From: Defluviitaleaceae bacterium
GTDB taxonomy: Bacteria > Bacillota > Clostridia > Lachnospirales > WQUN01
Reading direction: 5' to 3'
Assembly (NCBI GenBank): GCA_009785615.1
Contig: WQVX01000013.1
Coordinates: 1-35,099 of the forward strand
DNA: 35,099 nt
Below are positions 1-8,972 of the stretch, piece by piece. The notes below the pieces were generated by a model, which was given only the letters and a program-made list of their open reading frames with translations, did no database searches and was not told the DNA's origin. A program made the position numbers and the translations under genes. The number at the start of each line of letters is the position of its first letter. Position 1 is the stretch's first letter.

Positions 1-135
1 CATTTGACCTTTTCCTTTTTGGTTTTGTTGGGGAACTCAACTATATCAGGATTTTCGTCAGTTGTTTTGCTTTTTTATTTTCATTACCAGTTTTTTACTT
101 TGGTTTTGCACATTCATAGTTTTATGTTTAACCTT

Positions 136-336
136 CAAGCGGGCGGTGTGGAAATCAAAGGCAAAGTGCCGTGGGAACATCAATCCAAGTTTTGGTGTGA
201 TGCAGACGATGCACAGCTTATCTGCTATGTGGATGCCCACTATGGCACTTTTTCCGCACTGAATTATAAAAATGCTTTTGCTAAAGTAGTGGATGACCGC
301 AAATATAACCCTGTCTTGGAGCGTTTAGAAGTTTAG
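136..336 (+). pseudogene. VapE-type (virulence-associated E) protein fragment
   Basis: The frame ending at the TAG at 334-336 contains the run WCDADDAQLICYVDAHYGTF followed by a VVDDRKYNPVLE-type stretch. This resembles the segment ahead of the P-loop in VapE/primase-helicase proteins of phages and integrative elements, where a 'DxDDAxLxxYxxxxYG...HPvxxyL' pattern is usual. The family continues with a P-loop ATPase domain, but this frame stops immediately, and the upstream 130 bases are T-rich with no convincing coding signal. It is therefore best read as a remnant of a decayed mobile element, not a working gene. An open frame extends back to an ATG at position 4, but those residues look like translated AT-rich noncoding DNA. 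Repeat copy A begins about 20 bases after the stop. The family assignment is from memory of the motif. Confidence 0.45.
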
Positions 337-356
337 CTTGCTGTAGCATAATTTTG

Positions 357-643
357 CTACAGCGTTCGGAGTATACCAACAATACACCAACCGACGCTTG
401 CAGGGATGATACGCGACCATCATCCACATACAAACACAGTAAACCTATTGCTGTAGCAATAGGCATTTTCCGCTTGTAATATAAGAAAGGCGCAGAAAGC
501 TGCGGGATGCAGGGTTGTGCATATTATGCAGATGAATTTATGGTGTGCTTGCTGTTTGAGTCCTTCGTACATATAAAGTTATGTTGGGCGTGTGGGTGAT
601 CTCAACCTTTAAGGATTGACTTCCCTGCGCGCCTTTTTGCGTA
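357..643 (-). repeat. Dispersed structured repeat, copy A
   Basis: Read on the minus strand, this segment matches copy B at 28077-28375 from the start motif TACGCAAAAAGGC to the end motif AACGCTGT. The best block (384-463 here) is roughly 85 percent identical by eye. One-base insertions/deletions between the copies argue against a coding sequence. Predicted stems are CCTATTGCT/AGCAATAGG (444-463), GGATGA/TCATCC, AGCGT/ACGCT and TCAATC/GGTTGA (602-619). Several carry compensatory differences relative to copy B. A further perfect hairpin, GCTGTAGCA/TGCTACAGC with a 6-nt loop (340-363), lies at its edge. This element fills the gap between the VapE remnant and the carboxypeptidase gene. Confidence 0.7.
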
Positions 644-659
644 CCAAAAATACTTGTTT

Positions 660-1886
660 TTACTCCGGCGATTTTGAAAACTTTGGCAAATCAGGCAGTT
701 CAGGAAATTCCGGCAAAATCAACTGCACAGGCTCTTCTGTCACTTGGCAAATCCATTGATTAATCACTTTCTCTAAAGATGTTTTAAAATCATGGCGCAA
801 AGCTTCTTCTGTCGCAGAAAGATCTATGGATGCATACAGCTTACCATTTATATAAATTTCTGCATGGCCAATAATTTCTCCCTTTGAAATTGGGGCTTGG
901 ATAGAATCCGGCACTACTAATTTAATTTCTATCGGCTCTTTTTTATTTTGGTTAAGAGGTAATAGCAGTTCAGATTCATAAATATATTCCATTTCATTTG
1001 TACGTGACCGGGTAACAGATGTATTGCCGGCCAAATCTTCATCATGGATTATAATTTCATATTCATAATTATCAAACCCATAATTGAGAACGGCCTTGGT
1101 GTCTACCCACTTCATTTTGCGGCCTCTGTCGCCCCAACCACTGCCCAATACCACAGAAATAAGTTGCATATCGTCTCTTTTAGCCGCTCCTACAAAGCAA
1201 TGTCCGGCTTTGTTTGTAAAACCTGTTTTAACCCCGTTAGCCCCTTTAAATTCACGCAGCAAACGATTTTTATTAACCATGCTGTATTCTCGTTTGTTGC
1301 TTGAAAATTTGGCCGTTTCAGTATTGGTAAGCTCAATAAATCCGGGCACCTCCAATGCATACTTGGCTATCATGGCCAGATCGTACGCTGTAGAATGATG
1401 GTTGCCTGCATCTAAACCATTAGGAGTTTCAAATAATGTATCCTTGGCACCAATTTCTTTTGCTTTGTTTGTCATCATAGCACAAAATTCTTCTACACTG
1501 CCGCCCAAATGCTCTGCTATAGCTACTGCGGCATCATTGCTGGATTCTAACATTAAGGCAAGAAGTAGATTTCTAAGGCTAATTTTTTCGCCGGTTGTTA
1601 GATGCATTTTCATCCTTGGAGCAGCGGCAGCAGCCTTTGAAACTGTTACTGTATCTTGTTGCTTGCCGCTTTCTAACGCTAACACCGCTGTCATTATTTT
1701 AGTAGTGCTGGCCATAGCTAAAGGCTTATAGGCTTCTTTTTCCCATAATATCCGCCCTGTTTTTGCATCCATTAAAATAGCGGCATGAGCCTCTACAGTA
1801 GGCTCTTTTACCTCTTCTGCAAATGCTGCTACTGTGCCGGACATTAGGATGATTAGCGATAATAAAAAGCACATTAATTTACGCAT
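660..1886 (-). CDS. dacF: D-alanyl-D-alanine carboxypeptidase (low-molecular-mass PBP, DacF/PBP5 type)
   Basis: This exported serine DD-carboxypeptidase trims the terminal D-Ala from peptidoglycan stem peptides. The 408-residue product starts with a signal peptide (MRKLMCFLLSL..., predicted cut after AFA near residue 23). All three S11 peptidase motifs are visible: SxxK at residues 60-63 (STTK), SxN at 115-117 (SSN) and KTG at 220-222. The C-terminal ~150 residues fit the beta-rich PBP5 C-terminal domain, and length is normal for the family. The ATG follows an AAGGGG run about 9 bases upstream on the minus strand. It is apparently monocistronic, with the HD-GYP gene more than 250 bases upstream on the same strand. 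In spore formers such paralogues are often sporulation-linked (DacB/DacF). Which paralogue this is cannot be decided here, so the symbol is tentative. Confidence 0.9.
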   Translation of the reverse strand: MRKLMCFLLSLIILMSGTVAAFAEEVKEPTVEAHAAILMDAKTGRILWEKEAYKPLAMASTTKIMTAVLALESGKQQDTVTVSKAAAAAPRMKMHLTTGEKISLRNLLLALMLESSNDAAVAIAEHLGGSVEEFCAMMTNKAKEIGAKDTLFETPNGLDAGNHHSTAYDLAMIAKYALEVPGFIELTNTETAKFSSNKREYSMVNKNRLLREFKGANGVKTGFTNKAGHCFVGAAKRDDMQLISVVLGSGWGDRGRKMKWVDTKAVLNYGFDNYEYEIIIHDEDLAGNTSVTRSRTNEMEYIYESELLLPLNQNKKEPIEIKLVVPDSIQAPISKGEIIGHAEIYINGKLYASIDLSATEEALRHDFKTSLEKVINQWICQVTEEPVQLILPEFPELPDLPKFSKSPE

Positions 1887-2040
1887 AGATGATGACCCCT
1901 TTTTTTATCAGATCTCAAATTGCTGGTTCTCTTTTATTGTGTGCTATTTTTTAGTAATCATTCCTAAGAGCCTGTTTAAAATCTTTTTTGCCAGAGTTGC
2001 ACAAGCGATTTTGTGTCATTTATACGTTTTTGCGCAATAC

Positions 2041-2085
2041 AAAAGCCCCCAACCGATCTCATTTTGTTACCGGTTGGGGGCTTTT
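2041..2085 (-). repeat. Conserved-loop hairpin, copy 1
   Basis: A perfect 15-bp stem (2041-2055 with 2071-2085) encloses a 15-nt loop that reads GTAACAAAATGAGAT on the minus strand. It lies between the HD-GYP gene and the carboxypeptidase gene, 3' of HD-GYP in the same orientation. The stem is GC-rich and ends in a T run on both strands, so this copy could also act as a bidirectional terminator. The loop is shared, with one or two changes, by hairpins at 10690-10720, 18521-18559 and 27944-27978. Confidence 0.85.
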
Positions 2086-2142
2086 TTGGGATAATGCAAA
2101 TCAAACGTCCTCGCTGTCGCCTCTATCACCTTATGTAAATGC

Positions 2143-2814
2143 TTATCCTTTTTCAATTTTTTTTACTTCATCTGAAGATTTTACAAATAAATCCACCAGA
2201 ACAGGGTCAAAATGGATTCCTCGCTCCTTTTGAATTGTTTTTAAAGCTTGATTGTGGCTACATGCAGGTTTATAAGGGCGCACAGATACCATGGCATCAT
2301 ATACGTCTACCAGAGCCATCATTCTTGCCTCTAAAGGTATTTTATCGCCTTTTAATTGTTCCGGATAACCTGTCCCATCCCATTTTTCATGGTGGTAATA
2401 TGCCATGGATTTAGCATATTCCAAAAAAGATTCTCCTGATAACCTAGCCCCTAGGCTTTCTAACAATTGCTTTCCATATAGGCAGTGGTTTTTCATTTTT
2501 TCATACTCTTTTGGGCTAAGCCGGCCTTTTTTTAAAAGGATGTTATCCGGGATTTTTATTTTACCAACATCATGTAATGCAGATGCCAACAGAACCGCAT
2601 TAACATCCCACTCAGATATCTCTTTTATATATGGCCCTTCTTTTTTTGCAGCATTTATCAGTATTTTCATATATTTTCGCACATGTTCTATGTGTTTGCC
2701 TGATGTATCGTCTCTAAATTCAACAAACTCACCTGACCACTGCAAAATGGCATCTCGTAGATTATTCATTTCTTTAGTTCTTTTTTCTACTATGGCCATC
2801 AAATCTGCTTGCAT
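2143..2814 (-). CDS. HD-GYP domain phosphodiesterase, no receiver domain
   Basis: This is probably a cytoplasmic cyclic-di-GMP phosphodiesterase. The HD motif appears in ALHDVGKIKIP, and the GYP signature in HHEKWDGTGYPEQLKGDKIP, followed by ALVDVYDAM; these are the metal-binding and family-defining residues. The N-terminus (EKRTKEMNNL...) looks like the helical linker that normally follows a receiver domain in RpfG-type response regulators, but no receiver domain is encoded here. I prefer the ATG at 2814 because AGGAG lies about 13 bases upstream. A GTG at 2859 in the same frame gives 15 more residues but has no ribosome binding site and sits just after an in-frame TAA. Activity is inferred from the motifs; the substrate could also be another cyclic dinucleotide. 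Confidence 0.82.
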   Translation of the reverse strand: MQADLMAIVEKRTKEMNNLRDAILQWSGEFVEFRDDTSGKHIEHVRKYMKILINAAKKEGPYIKEISEWDVNAVLLASALHDVGKIKIPDNILLKKGRLSPKEYEKMKNHCLYGKQLLESLGARLSGESFLEYAKSMAYYHHEKWDGTGYPEQLKGDKIPLEARMMALVDVYDAMVSVRPYKPACSHNQALKTIQKERGIHFDPVLVDLFVKSSDEVKKIEKG

Positions 2815-2930
2815 TTTTATTGGCACTCTCCTCATCTTTTCTATGCTCAATTTTAACACAGATTAGTGGTAACAATCTACTATATTTAAATTATTGCTTT
2901 GTTTATTTTATGGAAAGAAAACATCTTTCA

Positions 2931-2959
2931 TTGACAATCAATGGCACTGGTGGTATATC
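2931..2959 (+). promoter_or_regulatory. Promoter of the ssnA-ygfK operon
   Basis: TTGACA at 2931-2936 is a consensus -35 box, followed after 17 bases by TATATC (2954-2959) as a -10 candidate. It lies about 50 bases ahead of the ssnA start, in the intergenic region divergent from the HD-GYP gene. The -10 match is moderate. Confidence 0.5.
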
Positions 2960-3008
2960 TAATATTAACTATAGTATGCTAAGAAGTTAAGCAAAAGGAG
3001 ACGTTTTA

Positions 3009-4343
3009 ATGTTGCTGGTAGGAGATGGAAAGCTAATAACCCGTGGAGAAAATAATCAACTAATAGAGGATGGTTGCGTAGCCTTAGAAGATACCTTGAT
3101 CAAAGAAATAGGAGATACAACAGCACTTCGAAAAAAATATAAAGATGCAGAATTTATTAGTGCCAAAGGCGGCATTATTATGCCGGGGTTTATTAATGCA
3201 CATAATCATATTTATAGTGCGTTTGCCCGCGGACTTTCCATAAAAGGACATAATCCTAAAAATTTTTTGGAAATTTTAGATGGTCTTTGGTGGACAATTG
3301 ATAGACATCTTTTGCTGGAAAACACACACTGGAGTGCAATGGCAACATACTTAGATTGTATTAAAAATGGATGTACAACTGTATTTGACCACCATGCCAG
3401 CTATGGAGGTATAAAAGGAAGTCTTTTTACAATAGCTGATGCTGCCAAAAAATTAGGTGTGCGCACCTCTCTCTGTTATGAAGTATCTGACCGTGACGGC
3501 GAAGATAAAATGAAGGAAGCTGTCGCAGAAAATTCCGAATTTATTAAATTTGCTATGTCCGATGATACCGACATGATAAAAGGTATGATGGGTATGCACG
3601 CTTCCTTTACTCTATCTGATAAAACGTTAGCCCACTGCCGCGAGCATACACCTGAAGGTATAGGGGTACACATTCATGTAGCAGAAGGTATGGATGATGT
3701 ATATGACAGTCTAAAAAAATATGGTAAGAGAGTAATTCAGCGTCTTTATGATCAAGATTTGCTGGGACAATATTCTGTAACAGGGCATTGCATCCATGTA
3801 AATGGGCTTGAATTGGACATAATTAAAGCTACAGACACTATGGTTGTTCATAACCCGGAATCTAATATGGGTAATGCAGTAGGTATTCCACCGTGTATGG
3901 AGATGATGAAACGTGGAATATTGCTTGGCCTTGGTACAGACGGATACACTAACGACATGCTTGAGTCTGAAAAAGTTGCTAATGTAATTCACAAGCATGT
4001 ATTATGTGATCCGGGAGCCGCATGGGGCGAGGTTCCGCAAATGTTATTTGTTAACAATGCAAAAATAGCAAATAGAAGCTTTAATACCAAACTTGGAGTT
4101 TTAGAAGAAGGTGCAGCCGCAGATATTATTATCACAGATTACGACCCACTTACCCCCATGAATGCTGATAATTGTGATGGACATATTCTCTTTGGCATGA
4201 GTGGACGTTCTGTTATCACAACCATCATTAACGGTGTTGTTAAAATGAAAGATCGTAAACTTGTTGGTATAGATAGCGAGCACATTATGGCTAAATGCCG
4301 CGAACAGGCTTCAGATATGGCAAAACGCATTAATTCACGATAA
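3009..4343 (+). CDS. ssnA: SsnA-type aminohydrolase of the SDMH cluster
   Basis: A 444-residue metal-dependent hydrolase of the amidohydrolase superfamily, the usual length for SsnA. Metal-ligand motifs are in place: HNH in GFINAHNHIYSAF (about residues 61-73), the histidine-rich VHIHVAEG segment, GHCIH, and LGTDGYTND with the catalytic Asp. SsnA proteins are co-inherited with YgfK and YqeB/YqeC in genomes that use a selenium-dependent molybdenum hydroxylase, where they are thought to act in purine or related heterocycle catabolism; the exact substrate is unproven. The ATG has a strong AAAGGAG site at 2994-3000. It leads an operon, with ygfK 30 bases downstream. A generic guanine or chlorohydrolase-like deaminase is the alternative reading, but the neighbourhood makes SsnA the better name. 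Confidence 0.9.
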   Translation: MLLVGDGKLITRGENNQLIEDGCVALEDTLIKEIGDTTALRKKYKDAEFISAKGGIIMPGFINAHNHIYSAFARGLSIKGHNPKNFLEILDGLWWTIDRHLLLENTHWSAMATYLDCIKNGCTTVFDHHASYGGIKGSLFTIADAAKKLGVRTSLCYEVSDRDGEDKMKEAVAENSEFIKFAMSDDTDMIKGMMGMHASFTLSDKTLAHCREHTPEGIGVHIHVAEGMDDVYDSLKKYGKRVIQRLYDQDLLGQYSVTGHCIHVNGLELDIIKATDTMVVHNPESNMGNAVGIPPCMEMMKRGILLGLGTDGYTNDMLESEKVANVIHKHVLCDPGAAWGEVPQMLFVNNAKIANRSFNTKLGVLEEGAAADIIITDYDPLTPMNADNCDGHILFGMSGRSVITTIINGVVKMKDRKLVGIDSEHIMAKCREQASDMAKRINSR

Positions 4344-4373
4344 CTATACGTAAATAAATGGAGGCTACTTTCT

Positions 4374-7300
4374 ATGAGTGATAAAATGAGACAGATACCA
4401 TTTGCCCGGCTTATGAACTGGGTTTTGGAAGAATATCAAGATAATAATGAAATATTTGGAGTAAGAAAATTTGCTCCTAAAAGAGAAAATGAAAAGCTAT
4501 CCCTTTTTAATGAACAACTAGAATATCCCTTTGGCCCTGCGGCAGGCCCCCATACTCAGCTTGCTCAAAATATTATTGCATCCTATGTGGCAGGTGGGCG
4601 TTTTTTTGAACTAAAAACAGTGCAATTTTTAGATGGGGAAGATTTGCCTGTTTCTAAGCCTTGTATTTTGGCCTCAGATGAGGGTTATAATGTAGAATGG
4701 TCAACAGAACTTTACGTCCCGCAAGCATTGGAAGAATACATCAAAGGTTGGTTTGCTCTAAAACTTCTTAGCCGAGAACTTGATTTGGGAGATCCAAACG
4801 GCTTTATTTTTAACATGAGCGTGGGCTACGACTTAAAAGGAATTAGAACTGAAAAAATTAACAACTTTATTGACGGACTCAAAAATGCAGGAAACACTGA
4901 AGCTTGGGCAAATTGTAAAAAATGGGCAACTGAAAACCTCTCGCGGTTTAAAAATGTGGATGTAGAATACATTGATAGTATTACACCAAAAATTTGCAAA
5001 TCTATTACTTTATCTACACTGCATGGATGCCCTCCGGATGAAATTGAGCGCATTGCCACATACTTAATTAATGAAAAGAATCTTAACACTTTCATAAAAT
5101 GTAATCCTACTCTGCTGGGATATGAATATGCCCGTGAAACCGTAGATAGCTTGGGATTTGATTATCTTGTCTTTGACGACCATCATTTTAAGGCCGATTT
5201 GCAATTTGATGACGCAATACCTATGTTTCAACGCCTGAAAGAGTTGGCAACTTTCAATAATTTATCCTTTGGAGTAAAGCTCACTAATACATTCCCGGTT
5301 AAGATTACAGCGGGAGAATTGCCGGGGCAGGAAATGTATATGTCTGGTCGTTCTTTGTATCCCCTTTCTATTGCTTTGGCTAATCGCCTATCCAAAGAAT
5401 TTGATGGTCAACTGCAAATTAGTTATTCCGGTGGTGCAGATATTCATAATATTGCACAGTTATTTGAAGCAGGCATCTGGCCCATAACCATAGCAACAAC
5501 TTTACTTAAACCCGGCGGATATGACAGAATGTGCCAGATAGCAAACCGTTTGTCACAAGTCCCATATAAACCTTTTTCCGGCGTTGATTTGCCTAAATTA
5601 CAAGCACTTGCAGATAATATTCGTGGCAATAATCTCTATAAAAAACCAATCAAACCTATCCCATCTCATAAAATAAAAGGCAAAGTCCCTTTGATGGATT
5701 GCAATGATGCTGCATGTAGGCATGGATGTCCTATTGGGCAAGATATACCCGCTTACTTGAGGCTGGCAAAGGAAGGCAAATATCTTGAGGCTCTTGAAGT
5801 AATCATTGAACGTAACCCACTGCCTTTTATTACAGGGACTCTTTGTCCTCATCCTTGTACTGATAAATGTACACGTGGTTTTTATGAAGAGCCTGTTCAC
5901 ATTCGAGCCACAAAAAAAGAAGTAGCAGAAAAAGCATTCAAGCAGCTTATAACAAAGCTTAAAATTTCTTCAAAGCCCGGAGACAAAGTTACTGTAATTG
6001 GAAGAGGCCCTGAAAAATCCGGTGGTAAAATTGCTATAGTTGGCGGAGGCCCTGCCGGACTAGCCGCGGCGTACTTTTTGGCAAAGGCCGGCCGACCCGT
6101 TACCATATTTGAAAAAATTAACAGTTTAGGCGGCACTGTTCGTCATGTAATCCCGGAATTCCGCATAAGCAATAAAGCAATTGAAAATGATGTTGATATT
6201 GTATTAGCAATGGGCGTTGAAGTTTGCCTTAGTACAGAAATTAAATCTTTAAGCGAGTTGCAAGACTTTGAAACAGTTATTATTGCAGTAGGAGCCTGGA
6301 AGCTTGGTGAATTAATTTTGGAAGAAGGCGGAGGTCTTAACGCACACCTATTCTTGGAGGCTGCAAAGTTTGCACCTGTCATGGCGGGAGGACATGTAAT
6401 TGTTATAGGTGGTGGTAATACTGCAATAGATGCTGCCAGAACTGCCAAACGTATGCGTGGTGTGCAAACGGTATCTATTGTATATCGCCGTACCAAGCAG
6501 TATATGCCCGCTTCTGAAGAAGAACTTCAACTTGCTGCAAAAGAAGGTATAAAGTTTTATGAACTTCTTGCTCCTAAGGCATTTAACAATATAGATGGTA
6601 TATTGTCTTGTGTTAAAATGGAATTAGGTGAGCCGGATGCATCCGGTAGACGAAGCCCTGTTCCAACAAATGAAATAGTAGATATCCCTGCCGGTATGAT
6701 AATTTCTGCAATTGGCGATTCTATAAAGAGTGAATATTTTAAAAACTTAGGTATACCACTAGATGAGAATGACAAACCAATAGTAAATCCTGAAACTCTT
6801 GAATCTCAACTTAAAAATGTATATGTTATTGGAGATGCTGTATCGGGGCCTGCTACAGTAGTAAAAGCCATTAAGGATGCCATGACCTGTGCTCAAGCTA
6901 TTACCGGGGCTAAAATGGATAAATATGCTGATCTTAATGTAAATCCGGATACATCAGCGGCTATCAACAAAAAAGGTATCTTGTGCAGTAATGCCGAAGA
7001 ACTTTGTAATCCTGACAGGTGCTTGGAATGCGCCTCTGTATGCGAAAATTGTGCCGATGTATGCCCCAACCGTGCAAATGTAGTGCTAATTGCAGACGGG
7101 CGCAGGCAAGTTATTCACATGGACGCTCTTTGTAACGAATGCGGCAACTGTGAAGTATTTTGTTCGTATACAAGTGCTCCTTATAAAGATAAATTTACCT
7201 GTTTTTCTTGCGAAGAGGATTTTACAGACAGCGAAAACCAAGGATTCCTTTTACTAAAAGATGGAATGGTTCGTCTCAGATTAGATGGAAATGTACAAGA

Positions 7301-7376
7301 TTGTAAAATTGAAGAAGCGGATAAACTGACTCAGGCCGCTTTAGCATGTGATAGATTGGCTTTTTTAGCAGATTAA
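4374..7376 (+). CDS. ygfK: YgfK, flavin/iron-sulfur oxidoreductase of the SDMH system
   Basis: A 1000-residue protein often annotated as a putative selenate reductase subunit. Residues ~1-430 resemble a dihydroorotate dehydrogenase-like barrel. Residues ~443-510 form a GltD-type cysteine-rich domain (CNDAACRHGCPIG..., then CPHPCTDKC). An FAD dinucleotide-binding fold starts at ~551 (IAIVGGGPAGLAAAY), and an NAD(P)-binding fold at ~673 (VIVIGGGNTAID). C-terminal ferredoxin-type clusters are seen at ~878-900 (CNPDRCLECASVCENC) and ~919-930 (CNECGNCEVFC). This layout suits electron transfer from NAD(P)H through FAD and Fe-S centres to a partner enzyme. It follows ssnA by 30 bases with a GGAGG site, and yqeC begins one base after its stop. 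The electron acceptor in vivo is inferred, and no hydroxylase subunit is encoded in the window. Confidence 0.93.
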   Translation: MSDKMRQIPFARLMNWVLEEYQDNNEIFGVRKFAPKRENEKLSLFNEQLEYPFGPAAGPHTQLAQNIIASYVAGGRFFELKTVQFLDGEDLPVSKPCILASDEGYNVEWSTELYVPQALEEYIKGWFALKLLSRELDLGDPNGFIFNMSVGYDLKGIRTEKINNFIDGLKNAGNTEAWANCKKWATENLSRFKNVDVEYIDSITPKICKSITLSTLHGCPPDEIERIATYLINEKNLNTFIKCNPTLLGYEYARETVDSLGFDYLVFDDHHFKADLQFDDAIPMFQRLKELATFNNLSFGVKLTNTFPVKITAGELPGQEMYMSGRSLYPLSIALANRLSKEFDGQLQISYSGGADIHNIAQLFEAGIWPITIATTLLKPGGYDRMCQIANRLSQVPYKPFSGVDLPKLQALADNIRGNNLYKKPIKPIPSHKIKGKVPLMDCNDAACRHGCPIGQDIPAYLRLAKEGKYLEALEVIIERNPLPFITGTLCPHPCTDKCTRGFYEEPVHIRATKKEVAEKAFKQLITKLKISSKPGDKVTVIGRGPEKSGGKIAIVGGGPAGLAAAYFLAKAGRPVTIFEKINSLGGTVRHVIPEFRISNKAIENDVDIVLAMGVEVCLSTEIKSLSELQDFETVIIAVGAWKLGELILEEGGGLNAHLFLEAAKFAPVMAGGHVIVIGGGNTAIDAARTAKRMRGVQTVSIVYRRTKQYMPASEEELQLAAKEGIKFYELLAPKAFNNIDGILSCVKMELGEPDASGRRSPVPTNEIVDIPAGMIISAIGDSIKSEYFKNLGIPLDENDKPIVNPETLESQLKNVYVIGDAVSGPATVVKAIKDAMTCAQAITGAKMDKYADLNVNPDTSAAINKKGILCSNAEELCNPDRCLECASVCENCADVCPNRANVVLIADGRRQVIHMDALCNECGNCEVFCSYTSAPYKDKFTCFSCEEDFTDSENQGFLLLKDGMVRLRLDGNVQDCKIEEADKLTQAALACDRLAFLAD

Positions 7377-7377
7377 T

Positions 7378-8130
7378 ATGAATACAGCTTCTAAACTTTC
7401 AGAAATACTAAATATTGAGATTGGTGACAAAATTGCTGTTGTAGGATGCAATGGAAAAACCTCAGTAATTGAAATATTGGCCTTTGAAAATATCAATAAA
7501 AAAGTATTGATAAGCCCAACCACCAAAATATTTTTTATGGCACAAAAAGATATTATTGTATGCACAACAGAAGAATCTTGCCGTATGCATTACCCTGTCA
7601 AAGGGGTGCAGTGCTTTGGTATTTTACAAAAAGCTGTTGAAGTTGGCGCATCACAAAAATTAAGTGCTTTGCCTCTCACTTTACTGGAATCGCTGGCAAA
7701 GTCTTATGATATTGTATTAATGGAAGCAGATGGATCCGGGGGATTGCCGTTCAAAGGATATAAAGATTATGAGCCGGTAATCCCCTCATTTTCATCCCGT
7801 AGTATAGCAGTAATTAACTTGCAGGCACTTTACCAACCCGCTACAAAATTATGCGTTCATAATTTGCCTGAATTTCTTTTGCAAACAGGCTTGCAAGAAA
7901 ACGACATCATTGATGAGTATGCTATAGTTGCCATGGTTTGTGGCAAAAGTTCTATGCTTAAAAGTGAGTTTCTTCGCAACAAGCATAGTACATTGCTAAT
8001 GAACGGAGCGGTTGATGAACAGCATTTTTCTGCGGCAAAGCAAATAGCTAACATAATACGGATGCAATATTTAGCTATAGATACTTTTGTAGTTGGATGT
8101 ACTCGCAACAGAACTTGGAGAAAAATATGA
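7378..8130 (+). CDS. yqeC: Selenium-dependent molybdenum cofactor biosynthesis protein YqeC
   Basis: A 250-residue protein, the normal YqeC size (about 250 residues). Near the N-terminus VVGCNGKTS is a P-loop-like nucleotide-binding motif. The later MEADGSGGLPFKGYKDYEP run is the family's characteristic acidic/lysine motif. YqeC is a conserved marker of the selenium-dependent molybdenum hydroxylase trait and is presumed to help build or insert the selenium-modified cofactor; its biochemistry is not settled. The ATG lies one base after the ygfK stop and lacks a clear ribosome binding site, so translational coupling to ygfK is likely. Its TGA overlaps the yqeB start (ATGA). Confidence 0.9.
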   Translation: MNTASKLSEILNIEIGDKIAVVGCNGKTSVIEILAFENINKKVLISPTTKIFFMAQKDIIVCTTEESCRMHYPVKGVQCFGILQKAVEVGASQKLSALPLTLLESLAKSYDIVLMEADGSGGLPFKGYKDYEPVIPSFSSRSIAVINLQALYQPATKLCVHNLPEFLLQTGLQENDIIDEYAIVAMVCGKSSMLKSEFLRNKHSTLLMNGAVDEQHFSAAKQIANIIRMQYLAIDTFVVGCTRNRTWRKI

Positions 8131-8927
8131 ATAAGTTAATTATTATCCGCGGGGGCGGAGATCTAGCTACCGGGGTCATTCAAAAATTTTTTAGAGCAGG
8201 ATTTAATGTGCTTGTTTTAGAGACGAACTTCCCAACAGCCATAAGGCGCACTGTTTCACTAAGCGAAGCGGTTTATACCGGCACTACATTTGTGGAAGAT
8301 ATGACTTGTCAGCTTGTGTCCCCTGAAATATCTGAAATAAAAAAAATTTGGAGCCGCAATGAAATCCCTCTAATTATTGACTCGGAAGGTAAAATAATAG
8401 AAACTCTACAACCTGATGCTGTAATTGACGCTATAATGGCTAAATGCAACTTAGGAACAAATAGAAATATGGCTCCGATAACTATCGGACTAGGCCCGGG
8501 ATTTGCTGCCAAAGTTGATGTAGATATAGTGATAGAAACCAAACGTGGGCACAATTTGGGGCGATTAATTATGGAAGGCTCTGCAATTCCTAACACAGGC
8601 ATACCGGGGTTAATAGGCGGAAAAAGCACAGAAAGAGTACTATATGCTCCCAAAAGCGGAAAAATAAAGCACATTCGCAAAATAGGTGATCTCGTTCAAC
8701 AAGGAGAAATTCTTTTTTATGTTTCAGATATGCCCGTACAAGCTCCTTTTGATGGATTACTGCGAGGTTTAATACAAGAAAATTTAGAAGTAAGCAAAGG
8801 AACAAAAGTAGGCGACGTAGACCCACGTAAAGATGTAGATGTATACACCATTTCTGACAAAGCCCGTTGCATCGGAGGTGGGGTTTTAGAGGCGTATTTG
8901 TACTTATGTACCCTCACCGGACGGTGA
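8127..8927 (+). CDS. yqeB: Selenium-dependent molybdenum hydroxylase maturation protein YqeB
   Basis: A 266-residue protein of the YqeB (EF2563-like) family. The N-terminal IIIRGGGDLATGV is a Rossmann-like glycine-rich motif. It is followed by the family-typical ETNFPTAIRRTVSLSEAVYTG segment and a biotinyl-like hairpin region (LVQQGEILFYVSDMPVQAPFDG), then an IGGGVLEA motif near the end. YqeB is diagnostic for genomes carrying a selenium-labile molybdenum hydroxylase. I place the start at the ATG overlapping the yqeC stop (ATGA), with CTTGGAG at 8114-8120 as ribosome binding site. An in-frame start 30 bases earlier lies inside yqeC and has no such support. It is coupled to yqeC, and the xdhC-like gene follows after 45 bases. 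Confidence 0.92.
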   Translation: MNKLIIIRGGGDLATGVIQKFFRAGFNVLVLETNFPTAIRRTVSLSEAVYTGTTFVEDMTCQLVSPEISEIKKIWSRNEIPLIIDSEGKIIETLQPDAVIDAIMAKCNLGTNRNMAPITIGLGPGFAAKVDVDIVIETKRGHNLGRLIMEGSAIPNTGIPGLIGGKSTERVLYAPKSGKIKHIRKIGDLVQQGEILFYVSDMPVQAPFDGLLRGLIQENLEVSKGTKVGDVDPRKDVDVYTISDKARCIGGGVLEAYLYLCTLTGR

Positions 8928-8972
8928 TTCGATGCTTTCGTTATGAGGGAACGCAATTGAAAGGATAGTAAA

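Noticed and set aside
281-466. 61-codon minus-strand small protein
   Set aside because: It lies in repeat A; the matching region of copy B has frame-breaking indels, so the similarity is of a noncoding element.
2405-2866. 153-codon plus-strand frame over the HD-GYP gene
   Set aside because: Shadow of the HD-GYP gene on the other strand; no protein-family features.
8097-8126. Longer start for YqeB
   Set aside because: The extra 10 codons lie in yqeC and have no ribosome binding site; the ATG at 8127 overlaps the yqeC stop and has CTTGGAG upstream.
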